A stretch of DNA of 44,541 nt from Nitrospirota bacterium. GTDB taxonomy: Bacteria > Nitrospirota > Thermodesulfovibrionia > Thermodesulfovibrionales > UBA6898. Every line of letters begins with the position of its first letter. Positions within the stretch are counted from its first letter, which is position 1. The stretch spans positions 1 through 44,541 of the forward strand of contig JACRHC010000016.1 in NCBI GenBank assembly GCA_016217675.1, read 5' to 3'. Below the pieces are notes generated by a model. That model was not told where the DNA came from. It made no database searches and saw only the letters and a program-made list of their open reading frames with translations. Both the position numbers and the translations under genes were made by a program. Shown here piece by piece: positions 8,488 through 18,700 of the stretch.

Positions 8488-9754
8488 GCCGGTCAGGGCG
8501 ATGATGGACGACCCTGCGGGGCGATTCAATATCCTGATTGCCGAGGATGAGGGCATTATTGCCCGGGACCTCGAAATGCATCTGATCAAACAGGGTTATG
8601 CAGTCTCTGCTGTTGTTGCCTCAGGGGATGCTGCAATCCGAAAGGCTGAAGAACTCAGGCCAGATCTGGTGCTGATGGATATCGTCCTGTATGGCGATAT
8701 CGACGGCATTGAAGCTGCCGACCGCATACGCCGCCGTCTTGATATCCCCGTGATCTATCTCACTGCCTATGCTGATGACAAGGTCATCGAACGGGCAAAA
8801 CTTACAGAACCCTATGGGTATCTCATTAAACCCTTTGAGTCCAGGGAACTGCATAGTGTTATTGAAGTTGCGCTCTACAAGCATAAGATGGAAAAGAAGG
8901 TGCGGGAGAGCGAAGAGTGGCTCTCGACCATTCTGCGCAGTATAGGCGACGGCGTTATAGCAGCAGGTGAGGACGGCAGCGTCAAGTTCATGAATACGGT
9001 TGCAGAACAGCTCACAGGCTGGGCCCTCTCAGAGGCATTGGGCAGGCAGATAACTGATGTATTCCATGTTCTGGGCGAAAAACAGGCCGGGCCCGGCACC
9101 ATGCTTGTGGAGCAGATTGTCAGCAGCAGAACGGTAACCAGTATTTCTGATGAAACAACCCTAATCTCCAGAAACGGTGTCAGCAGGATTGTTTCAGACT
9201 GCGGGGCTCCCATTTACGGAAGAAATGAGTCAGTGATAGGGGTAGTTCTGGTCTTCAGGGATGTGACTGAGCAGAAAAGGCTGGACCAGGCACTTCGCGA
9301 ATCAGAGCAGATGCTGCGCACCCATGCCAAAGAACTGGAAGAGAGCAATACTGCGCTGAAAGTGCTTCTGAAACAGCGGGATAATGACAAGAAGGAGCTT
9401 GAGGATAATATCCTGACGAATGTGAAACAGCTGGTCTTTCCCTATATCGATAAGATGAAGAAAAGCAGGGCTATGGCTGCTGACCTCGCCTATCTGAATA
9501 TTCTGGAAAGCAACCTCAAACAGCTCATCTCGCCGTTTTCTTCGCGGCTCTCTTCAAAATACCTCGGCCTTACACCCCGCGAAATAGCCATCGCCGATCT
9601 GATCAGGGAAGGGAAACAGGACAAGGATATTATCGATATCCTGAATATATCATTTGAGACCGTCAAGACCCACCGCCAGAACATACGCAAAAAACTCGGC
9701 ATCTATGGTAAGAGGACAAACCTGAGAACCTATCTCCTGATGCTGAGTGAGTGA
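8477..9754 (+). CDS. Response regulator REC-PAS-LuxR
   Basis: 425 aa. The receiver (about 18-135) is very similar to the N-terminal receiver of the preceding hybrid kinase, with Asp in DLVLMDIVLYGDIDG near 70 and Lys in the LIKPFESREL loop. A PAS domain follows (about 145-265; STILRSIGDGVIAAGEDG), then a coiled coil (about 265-310) and a C-terminal LuxR/GerE helix-turn-helix (LTPREIAIADLIREGKQDKD, then SFETVKTHRQNIRKKLGI). It is probably the transcriptional output of the three-gene relay, and the only DNA-binding response regulator in the window. It could serve the unlinked HisKA_2 kinases too; that is inference. The start overlaps the upstream stop by 11 bp, implying translational coupling. 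Confidence 0.88.
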   Translation: MKPEPVRAMMDDPAGRFNILIAEDEGIIARDLEMHLIKQGYAVSAVVASGDAAIRKAEELRPDLVLMDIVLYGDIDGIEAADRIRRRLDIPVIYLTAYADDKVIERAKLTEPYGYLIKPFESRELHSVIEVALYKHKMEKKVRESEEWLSTILRSIGDGVIAAGEDGSVKFMNTVAEQLTGWALSEALGRQITDVFHVLGEKQAGPGTMLVEQIVSSRTVTSISDETTLISRNGVSRIVSDCGAPIYGRNESVIGVVLVFRDVTEQKRLDQALRESEQMLRTHAKELEESNTALKVLLKQRDNDKKELEDNILTNVKQLVFPYIDKMKKSRAMAADLAYLNILESNLKQLISPFSSRLSSKYLGLTPREIAIADLIREGKQDKDIIDILNISFETVKTHRQNIRKKLGIYGKRTNLRTYLLMLSE

Positions 9755-10082
9755 CCCTGACCTCCGGCGCTGTCCGGAGACATTGAAAAACCGTCCTGTT
9801 GCCTTGCGCTACCCCTTTATTTGGATACTGATCAGCCAGCCCTGCTTTTTTCGAGCGAGCGCTTAAAATCCGGCGAAATATCACCTGAAAATGCAGGCCA
9901 AATGAGCTATTTATTGTCCCCTAATTGACCCCTTATATACCTACTTGTTCGTAGCCTGCCGCTGTATTATCATGAATCAAAAGGGGGGATGTGACGTGAA
10001 AAACTGCAGACCTTTTGAACTCAGATGCACCGGCCATGACGCAAAGCTTATTTCTGCGTCCAATTTTATTGAAGGCCAGGGG
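9755..10082 (+). other. Leader region of the surface-protein operon with two stem-loops
   Basis: No gene is recognised. A hairpin (CTCCGG at 9762-9767 with CCGGAG at 9774-9779) follows the LuxR gene without a T-run. Closer to the next gene, GACGCA (10038-10043) pairs with TGCGTC (10055-10060). The reading frame of the next CDS is open from 9945, but that extension has no signal peptide or family resemblance. I therefore treat 9945-10082 as 5' untranslated sequence. Confidence 0.4.
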
Positions 10083-12710
10083 ATGCTGAAGCGGCTGATA
10101 GTAGCCGCAGCCATGATCGTGGCTCTGCTGCTGTCCTTCATGCCGGACGGTTCCTTTGCAGAGGGGAGCATATCTGAATATAAGAGGCTTGCTGATCTTG
10201 CTCTTCCGGGACGGCCTGTCAGGGCATCGGTCGATGCAACGGGAAACATCTATGCAGTGGAAGCCGGAAGGCCTTATCTGGCCAAATACTCTGCCTTCGG
10301 AGAGTTTCTCGGCAGTATGCCGCTCTCTTCCGTTCCCACAGCTATCAAGGTCGCTGCTGACGGGCTGCTTTATGTCGGATTAAAGGACAAAATTGAAATC
10401 TATAACGGCACAACCCTCCTGAGGACCATTACCGGCATCTCCCATCCTGTTTCGATAGATGTGGCCATATCAGGAGCCATGTATGTCGTTGATCTGAAAC
10501 ATTATTGCGTTAAGATCGTCTCCCCCTCCGGTGATATTACGGTGGTGGGTGATTATAAGGTCTTTGGAAGCGATCTGCGCGACCTGGTAATCGATGAGCC
10601 AAACAACGAACTCTATGTGCTTGACCGCAACGAACCTGCTTCTGATTTATATGTATGGCGTGTTCAGACGTTTGACCTGAGCGGAAACTTTCTCCGGAGC
10701 TTTTCTCATTACGGATATGCCGCGGAAGGGACCCTGATTTCAGCGTCAAGTCTGATCGTAGATGAGCAGAGAAGGGTTTATGTAGCGGACAATGTACAAA
10801 ACATTATTGGGGTATTTGATCATACAGGAAATCACCTTGGTTCTTTGTACGATGCGGCAAATCCGTATTACAACCCTGTTGAGATGGAATACAGGAATAA
10901 CCGGCTGTACTTTCTGTCGTTTCTTGGGAACAGGGTTACTGTCCTCGGTCTTGCCGGTTATGCAGACCTTGCAGTATTGCCTGGCAAGGTAGACCTGGAA
11001 GTTCAGGGTCCCTATCTGAAAGGAGAAAAGGCCATAACGATTTCCAACACCGGAAGCGGCAATCTTCAATGGAGCGCAGCATCCGACGCAGACTGGCTTG
11101 CCCTGAGCAAAACATCAGGCAGTATCGGAGGGGGCCTTCAGGATCAGGCTGAGATCGCAGTAAACACCTCCGGTCTTTTGCCAGGCAGGCATACGGGGAA
11201 GATAACGTTTGCATTCAACGGCGGGGTGTCCTATCTGGGCGTAACCGTAGACGTCCTGCCTCCGCCGGTCCTGACCGTGTCACCGGCAGGCATGGAACTT
11301 CAGGCGGAAGCCGGGGCTGCAGTGTCGGCTCAGGCAACCATAGAGCTGAGCAATGACCTGTCAGGGTCCCTGGTATGGACAGCCTCGTCTGACCGCGAAT
11401 GGCTCAGCATTTCGCCTGCCACGGGCAGGTCTCATGAGCTGACACCTGCCATAGTGACTGTCAATACAGCAGGTTTGGTGCCTGGCATATATACAGGGAG
11501 GATATCAATAACCTCAGACGGAATGCCAGGAAGTCCGTCTGAAATATCGATAAAACTTGTCGTAGTTGCGACCAATATGATTCAGGTTGCAACCAACAAT
11601 GAAAATGCAGTTTTTTCCATAAGCGGCCCGCAAAGCTTTAGCGGCAGCGGCAGCTCCTGGTCGGCCAGCAATATCGCAGACGGTGCATACACCATCACCT
11701 ATGGAGAGGTCAGTGGATTAAAGACCCCTATGCCTGAGACAAAGACAGTGGCCGGAGGCAATACCATAACCTTTACCGGAAATTACGAAGAGATGAGGCC
11801 TGCGAGTATTGTTGTGACTCTGGGCGGCAGTAATGATGCTACCAATGTGAAGCTCATGGATCTCCACGGGATCGTTAATGAGTTTGTGGCCTTCAAAAAG
11901 ATGCGGGGAGGAGTTGTAACCGCTGCTGGAGATCTCGACGGCGACGGGATGATCGAAATTGCAGCAACAATCCACCACGGCCGATCCCGGGTGGGTGTAT
12001 TCGATCAATCCGGCAGGCCTCTGGCCGCATTTTCAGCCTTCCCCGGCAACGGCACCTATGATATCAGCACTGCAGACCTTGACAATGATGGTGCAGCGGA
12101 GCTGATCGTGTCTAAAAGTTCTGGAACTCCGGAGATCAGGGTGCTAAGCTTTAACAAAGGCAGCGTGACTGATACCGGCATCCACCTCACGCCATATGGA
12201 GACACGGAATTTTCGAGCCTGCTGGTGGGGGCCGGTGATATTGACGGAGACGGGAGCAGGGAGGTAGTTACTGTCCTGGCCTCTGGCAAGACGATCCTGA
12301 TCAGAGTATGGGAGCCGGAGATGTCAGCTGGTCCGGGGGCATGGACGGTCAGCCTTAAGAAGGAGGTCTGTCTGGAGGTGAAGCCTCGTACAATCCTGAG
12401 AGGCCTTGCACTGAAAGCAACGGGCAATAGTGCAGCAGATGACATCATGATCATGAGGCATGACGGCAGCATGATCATGGTCGGTCCGGATAACATTGTC
12501 AGGGAGGTCAGCCTTGCTGCTGCCTATGGTGTTTCCGATATGAGTGCCGAAGACGTCAATGGTGACGGACAAATCGAAATCATAACAGGGCTGAAGGATG
12601 GAACAGTAAAGGTATTTGCTCTTGACGGAACAGAGCTTAAATCAATAAAGGCATTCAGGACAAATTCTGGAGCCAGGGTCGCCGGTATTCCAGAGGGAGT
12701 GGACAGATGA
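10083..12710 (+). CDS. Secreted beta-propeller / BACON / FG-GAP repeat protein
   Basis: About 875 aa from ATG 10083, preceded by AGGCCAGGGG and starting with a clear signal peptide (MLKRLIVAAAMIVALLLSFM). Residues about 40-290 are NHL-type propeller blades (for example GRPVRASVDATGNIYAVEAG and VDEQRRVYVADNVQNI). Two BACON-like Ig modules follow (about 310-392 and 395-492; SNTGSGNLQWSAASDADWLA), then a PEGA-like insert. Four or so FG-GAP/VCBS calcium-binding-type repeats complete the protein (GDLDGDGMIEIA, ADLDNDGAAELIV, GDIDGDGSREVV, EDVNGDGQIEIIT). It is exported and probably extracellular or cell-surface. No enzyme motif is seen. Its ATGA stop overlaps the start of the giant cytochrome, so the two are co-translated and likely cooperate. 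Confidence 0.82.
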   Translation: MLKRLIVAAAMIVALLLSFMPDGSFAEGSISEYKRLADLALPGRPVRASVDATGNIYAVEAGRPYLAKYSAFGEFLGSMPLSSVPTAIKVAADGLLYVGLKDKIEIYNGTTLLRTITGISHPVSIDVAISGAMYVVDLKHYCVKIVSPSGDITVVGDYKVFGSDLRDLVIDEPNNELYVLDRNEPASDLYVWRVQTFDLSGNFLRSFSHYGYAAEGTLISASSLIVDEQRRVYVADNVQNIIGVFDHTGNHLGSLYDAANPYYNPVEMEYRNNRLYFLSFLGNRVTVLGLAGYADLAVLPGKVDLEVQGPYLKGEKAITISNTGSGNLQWSAASDADWLALSKTSGSIGGGLQDQAEIAVNTSGLLPGRHTGKITFAFNGGVSYLGVTVDVLPPPVLTVSPAGMELQAEAGAAVSAQATIELSNDLSGSLVWTASSDREWLSISPATGRSHELTPAIVTVNTAGLVPGIYTGRISITSDGMPGSPSEISIKLVVVATNMIQVATNNENAVFSISGPQSFSGSGSSWSASNIADGAYTITYGEVSGLKTPMPETKTVAGGNTITFTGNYEEMRPASIVVTLGGSNDATNVKLMDLHGIVNEFVAFKKMRGGVVTAAGDLDGDGMIEIAATIHHGRSRVGVFDQSGRPLAAFSAFPGNGTYDISTADLDNDGAAELIVSKSSGTPEIRVLSFNKGSVTDTGIHLTPYGDTEFSSLLVGAGDIDGDGSREVVTVLASGKTILIRVWEPEMSAGPGAWTVSLKKEVCLEVKPRTILRGLALKATGNSAADDIMIMRHDGSMIMVGPDNIVREVSLAAAYGVSDMSAEDVNGDGQIEIITGLKDGTVKVFALDGTELKSIKAFRTNSGARVAGIPEGVDR

Positions 12711-15700
12711 ACTATAATGCGAAGAGATTAACGCTTTTTGTGCCGGCTGTCGCGCTGCTGCTATTCGCTCTGGTGCCGAACATTTATAGTCTGGATTATC
12801 CCCATAATGCTGCGAGCGGCATAAGCTGCGGCAATTGCCATTGGGTCGCCGGCGCCTCTTCGCCGGCGTGGATAACACAGGGCGTGACGCCCGACGACAC
12901 GGTCAACAATAACCGTTGTCTGCAGTGTCATGACAATATAACCGCACCCGCGGTTGTCACTCATTCTGCTTACAGCACCGGAAGCACGAAATGGGACGGG
13001 AACTGGCGTGTCGAGTGTGTTGACTGCCACAATCCGCATTATCAGAGGCAGAACAGAAGATGGGGCGCGGAAGCATATATAGCGACCGGGACTATCACGT
13101 CGATCGGGGCTTATAATGAAGGAGAGAATGAAACCGTGATCACCCTTGCCGCAGCTCTCGGGGCTGAGTACGAGGGATATTATATTATTCCGAACACAAC
13201 CTATCGGAGTTTCAGCTACAAGATTAAGGACGACACTCAGGGTCAGACGCAGATAACCGTAAAAGGTCCGGTTGACATGGACTTTGCCGGGAGCAATGAA
13301 ACCTTTGCAATCGTCTACGCAAAGAATATTACGGACAATCTGTCCTACACCAACCCGGACGGGACCATGAGAAGCGTCAGCACCAAAATGTTCAGCCGGT
13401 CCGGATTCGGCGATGATTCGAATAACCATACAAGTTCCGTCAGGATCTGCGAGGTCTGCCACAACCGGACCTCTTATCATCGGTACGACACGACAGGTCA
13501 GTCGGAGAAAGCACACAATAACAATGTTGACTGCGTGCAGCAGTGTCATCTGCACAATGCCGGATTTAAGGCCTCATGCAATGCCTGCCATAATGCGCCT
13601 CCGGCTACGGGAAAACACGCGACCCATTTCGGGGGCGGGACTGTTTCCTATGGAAATACGGCCGTTCAGTCTACGACCTCGACCTATCGATTCAGCTGCG
13701 GCATCTGCCATAACGGCGCGCATTTAAGCACATCAGACAATCCCCGTACAGTCGAGGTGACTTTTGCGGGCATCGCAACACAGGATCCATATTCCGGCCC
13801 GGCATCCTATGCGCCCTCCTCGAATTCTGTGGATGATCCCGGTGCGGGCTGGACATTCAATTACAGTGACGGGACATGCTCCAATGTTTACTGCCATGGA
13901 AATTATCCCGGCAGCGGGAAAAATACCCCCGTAACCTTTAATAGCGGCAGCGCTCCCTGCGGTTCGTGCCATAATGCGTCAAATACAACCACTCCTGCCA
14001 GCGGGAAACACGACAAGCATGCATCTTCTGCCTATTATGAGTTTACATGCACCCTCTGTCATAAAGATATCGTTGGAGGATCTTCACCTGAGGGTTATAC
14101 GATTGCAGACAGGAGCAGGCACGTAAACGGTTACGTGGATTATAACTTTGATCCAACAGACCCAAAGGTTGCAGGAGGCACCTACAGCATAGCCACAGGA
14201 ACTGCAGCACCTTCAAATGGGACCGTCCCCCGGGCATTTGGAAGTTGTAGTAATATTTACTGCCATTCAAATGTTCAGCCGGAGGGCGGAGTGGGCGGAC
14301 CTTCGGGTTATTCCAACCCATCATGGGATTCTGCCGGCACTGCTGCATGTGGTTCATGTCATGCCGGAGGCCACGGTGCACCGCTGGGGACCGGGAGTCA
14401 CACGGCCCATCTTAACTATACGCTCACAACAACGGCTGATTATTACAAGTGTGGTATCTGCCATAAATGGAACACGGCTTCTTCCCTGAATTCGTGCGGC
14501 ACTTGTCACAATTTTGTTATTACCCCGGAGTATCCCAGGCATGCCAATTATCAGATCGAGCTGATTTTCGATTCCACGTTCGGTGATCCTACATATAATG
14601 GTTCATTTGCCCCGGGGAATGGCTACAGCAGCTGTTCCAATACGTATTGCCACAGCAACGGCACCTCTATTTCGACAGGCGCAATACCTGCCAATACAAC
14701 GCCGAACTGGGGCTCCGGAAGCCTGGCCTGTAACAGTTGCCACGGCTATGCGCCGGCATACGATAACGGTTCGCCCAAGGCGAACAGCCATGGCATTCAT
14801 GTCGCGCATTCGGTCGGAGATTGTTCAAATTGTCATTATGCCACGACCACGAACGGTACGATCATTGCAGATAAGACAAGGCATGTAAACAAGGTATATG
14901 ACCTTCAGGCGAAACCGGGGTATAGTTTTGTTTATTCATACGCAGCTGATGGTGGGACCTGTACGACTAATGCCTGCCATGGCGACGCCAAGTGGGGCAG
15001 TCTGGACGCCCCGACCGGCTCAGGCTGCATATCCTGCCACGGTCATGATGCGGGGTATGAATACAGTGCCGGACAATACAGCCAGGGCAAAGGGACCTTT
15101 ATGTCCCATTCGACGCACACGGAAAACGACAGCGATGACCTCAGGGGCCCGAACATAGCCTGCGATGCCTGTCACGATACCAACAATTTCCCGTATTTCA
15201 AATCCGGAACAGACACGAATGGCGACGGAAAATATACCCTCAGCGAAACCAATGTCTGCAACCCCTGCCATAGTCCGGAAGGAACGTACGACGGTGTAAA
15301 TGATCCGCTGATCGGCGCAAAGAACAACTGGGGAGCCGGTGTATATAACGGCAATCTGCTGACAGCCGGCAAGGAGAAGTGGTGTGCAGGGTGTCATGAC
15401 AGGGGTACATCTGTTATCGGCAGCGTCAACGCACCGAATGTCATCGGCGATGAAAGCGGAGCGTATACCTACGGGACCGGCTGGGGCTTTTACAAAACCG
15501 GCCACGGCCTGTCTTCAGGCGAGACCTATCCGGCCAGCGGCGGGATCACTGCCGGAGCGGGCGCAACCTGCGGGAATTGTCATGATCTTTCCGCTGCCCA
15601 CATCGACGGCAGTGCCCGGACCTATGATGACCATGAGAGTGCGGACACGGATCCGAGTGAATACCGGATCGGCTATCGTCTCAGGATGATAAACGGCCAG

Positions 15701-18700
15701 GAGCCGATGACAATCCCAAAAACCGGCACGACCGATCCGGCTAATTACCGTCTGTGTGCTGATTGTCATACCAATACAGCAGCGTTTACTGATCCATTCA
15801 GCGGCGACACGAATTTTAGAGACACGACAAACAGACACTATTATCACATGGACGCGACCGGCTGGCGTTTCAGCGCAGACTGGAACGGTGCATACACCAG
15901 CCGCATCACCTGTATAACCTGCCATAATGTGCATGGCTCTACAAGGCTTGCGATGATGCGCGACGGCAAGCTTATCAACAGGGAGCCCGGCATCCAGATC
16001 TGGTACTACAATGCCGGCATTTCAACCAACACGAACCCGCCATTCCCTGAAGACCTCCCGCTTACAGCCAGCACCGGCCTGCTCTGGATTCCCGGCTCTG
16101 CCGGCAATGTCTGCAGTGCGTGTCATGGTGGTTCCACCCAGGAGATATTCGGTCCGAGAACGCCCTTCCAGCCAACAGCACAGCCGCCGGTACTCGACTG
16201 GACTGGTGAAAACGGGTATGTCTCAGACGGCGCTGCACCTGACAGTGCAGCATCCGGCAGCTCTTTCACTTTCCGGGTCACATATACGGATACCAATAAC
16301 GACGCACCGGCTGTAATAGAACTCTGGGTCGATGCCGACAACAACGGTTCATACGAAAGCACGTATGCCATGGCAGGCATCAATAATGCAGATAATACCT
16401 ATTTAAACGGCAAGATCTATACGCGGTCGCTCGTCCTGACCAATACAGGCAGCAGTATAATCCGCTATCGTTTTTATGCGAAGGACTCAACTGACAGAGA
16501 CGCCACTGGCCCGGCCACTGGTGACAGCTCCATAACCTTCACAGGGCTTTCGATCAATAATCCGCCTTCACTGGCCTGGGTATCCGGTTCCTGCAGGTTT
16601 GAAGGAGTAAGTCCTCTTGCCCAGGTCAGCGGTTCGGTCTTTGATTTCCGGGTCCAGTACACGGATGCCGATAATAGCGCGCCCGTAATAAAACAGGTCT
16701 GGGTTGATTTGAACGATGACGGCGATTACGCTGATGCTGATGAAAAGCAGGACATGCTGCCTGAGGGCGGTGACGGCGATTACAGGAATGGCGAAATCTT
16801 CACGAAGAGCCTGACGCTGAATTTTGCCGGTGACGGAAAACTCAATTACCGGTTTGCATTCAGCGACGGCACAGATGCCGCATCCGGCGACCCGACTGGC
16901 GACCACAGGGTCACGGTCATCGATAATGTGACGCCTTTAAAAACCGTATGTGCTTCGGGCTGCGATTACACAACGATACAGGCAGCAGTAAATGCGATAA
17001 GCAGCGGCCAGACGGTTCTGGTCAGCTCCGGCACATATGCTGAAAGGGTGATTTATGATGGCAATGACAATAACAAGACAGTCCGCTCGGTTTGCGGACC
17101 TGACGATACTGTTATCAACGCATCCGGCGCCATCACCTATGGGGTGGAGGTTACCGGAAGCACCGGCTCGGTCGTGGATGGTTTCGGGATAGCCAACGGC
17201 ACGATCGGTGTGTATCTCCATCACAGTTCTGCAAACACGAATGTAACGATAGAGAACTGCAAGGTCCACGACAATTCAGGCGGGGGCATCTATAGCGGCG
17301 ACCACTCGTCCATTACCGTGAACAACTCAGAGATCTTCTCGAATATGGCAGGGACAGGGGCCGGCATGTACCTGATGGAGGGGGCCAGTTCCATCAATGA
17401 CACCTTAATCCGCGACAATCACGCATCTATGAATGGCGGTGGTGTGGGCACCGGGCTCTGGAACAACACGACCTTTACGAATACCACGATAAAAAATAAC
17501 CTTGCGGACGGATCAGGCGGCGGCTTTGCGCAGACGAGCGACTCCTCGACAGCGACGTTTTATGGAGCTGCGATCATCGGCAACACTGCAACTGCCGGCA
17601 GCGGCGGCGGGCTTTATATCCAGGGCGAAAGCGGCGCGTACGGTGTATCTCTCTATAACACGATAGTTTCGGATAACGAGGCTGCGAGCGGCGGCGGCAT
17701 TTGGCAGGATGGCAACCTGACGGCCCTTAACTGCACGGTTGCCAATAACAGGGCAACCGGGGCCGCAGGCGGCGGCGCTATCTACGCAAACACCGGCGGG
17801 AGTGTCACGATCAGGAATTCGATCCTCTGGAACAATGTTGCGCTATCTGTCGGGTCAAGACATATCGCTTACTTGTCATCGTCAACGCCGACGATCATAA
17901 GCGATACCATCCTGAACAACGACGGCAGCACTGACTTTAACAGATTTCCCTACATCGTTGTACAGGACGGCGGCTCTCTGCCGACCATCAGCGGCTTTGT
18001 CTCGGGTGCTGATCCGTTCTTTGTGGATGCTGCCAACGGCGATTATCATATCCAGTCGACCTCCGAGGCCGTTGACCATGCTGATGCTGCGTATGCACCG
18101 TCGGTTGACATGGACGGTGACTCAAGGCCGCAGGGCGAGGCCGCTGATATTGGTGCGGACGAATACCGGTCATCAACATCCGGCAGTGCGCCGGTTCTTG
18201 CCTGGACCGGCGAGGTGAATTATGCGGCGGACGGCGTTAATCCTGACAGCGGCGAGAATGGTTCAGGCTTTATCTTCCGCGTTCATTATGCTGATGCCGG
18301 CAGCGGAGCTCCGGCAGTGATACAGCTCTGGCTTGACCGGAATGACAATGGTGCCTTTGAAGCAGGTGAGAAATATGATCTATCCCCTGCAGGGGATGGT
18401 ATGTATACCTTAACCGTTGCTTCTCTGGTCATCGCAGGAGACGGGTATCTTAATTACCGGTTTTACGCTTCTGACGGGATCAATGATGCCGTGGGTGAGC
18501 CGACGGACAATTCCACGGTAATAGTAACCGCCCCGTTCGTGACCTTTGCCAGTGCCTCTCAGTCGACAGCAGGTGAAAGCGGAACTGCCACGATTACGCT
18601 GCAATTGAGCAGACCGGGCAGTCACGACATCACGGTCCCTTTCACCATTAACAGCAGCAGCACGGCTACGGGCGGAGGGATAGACTATAGCATCACGACG

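Noticed and set aside
7453..8589. Long minus-strand ORF (378 codons) opposite the hybrid kinase gene
   Set aside because: It mirrors the well-defined kinase and receiver domains, has no ribosome binding site or recognisable domain, and is a codon-bias shadow.
10038..10060. GACGCAAAGC, the core string of c-di-GMP-I (GEMM) riboswitches, in the leader of the surface operon
   Set aside because: The rest of the consensus (GAAA tetraloop arm, GGCAAACC-type strand, downstream receptor helix) is missing, and the string forms a simple hairpin with TGCGTC nearby.
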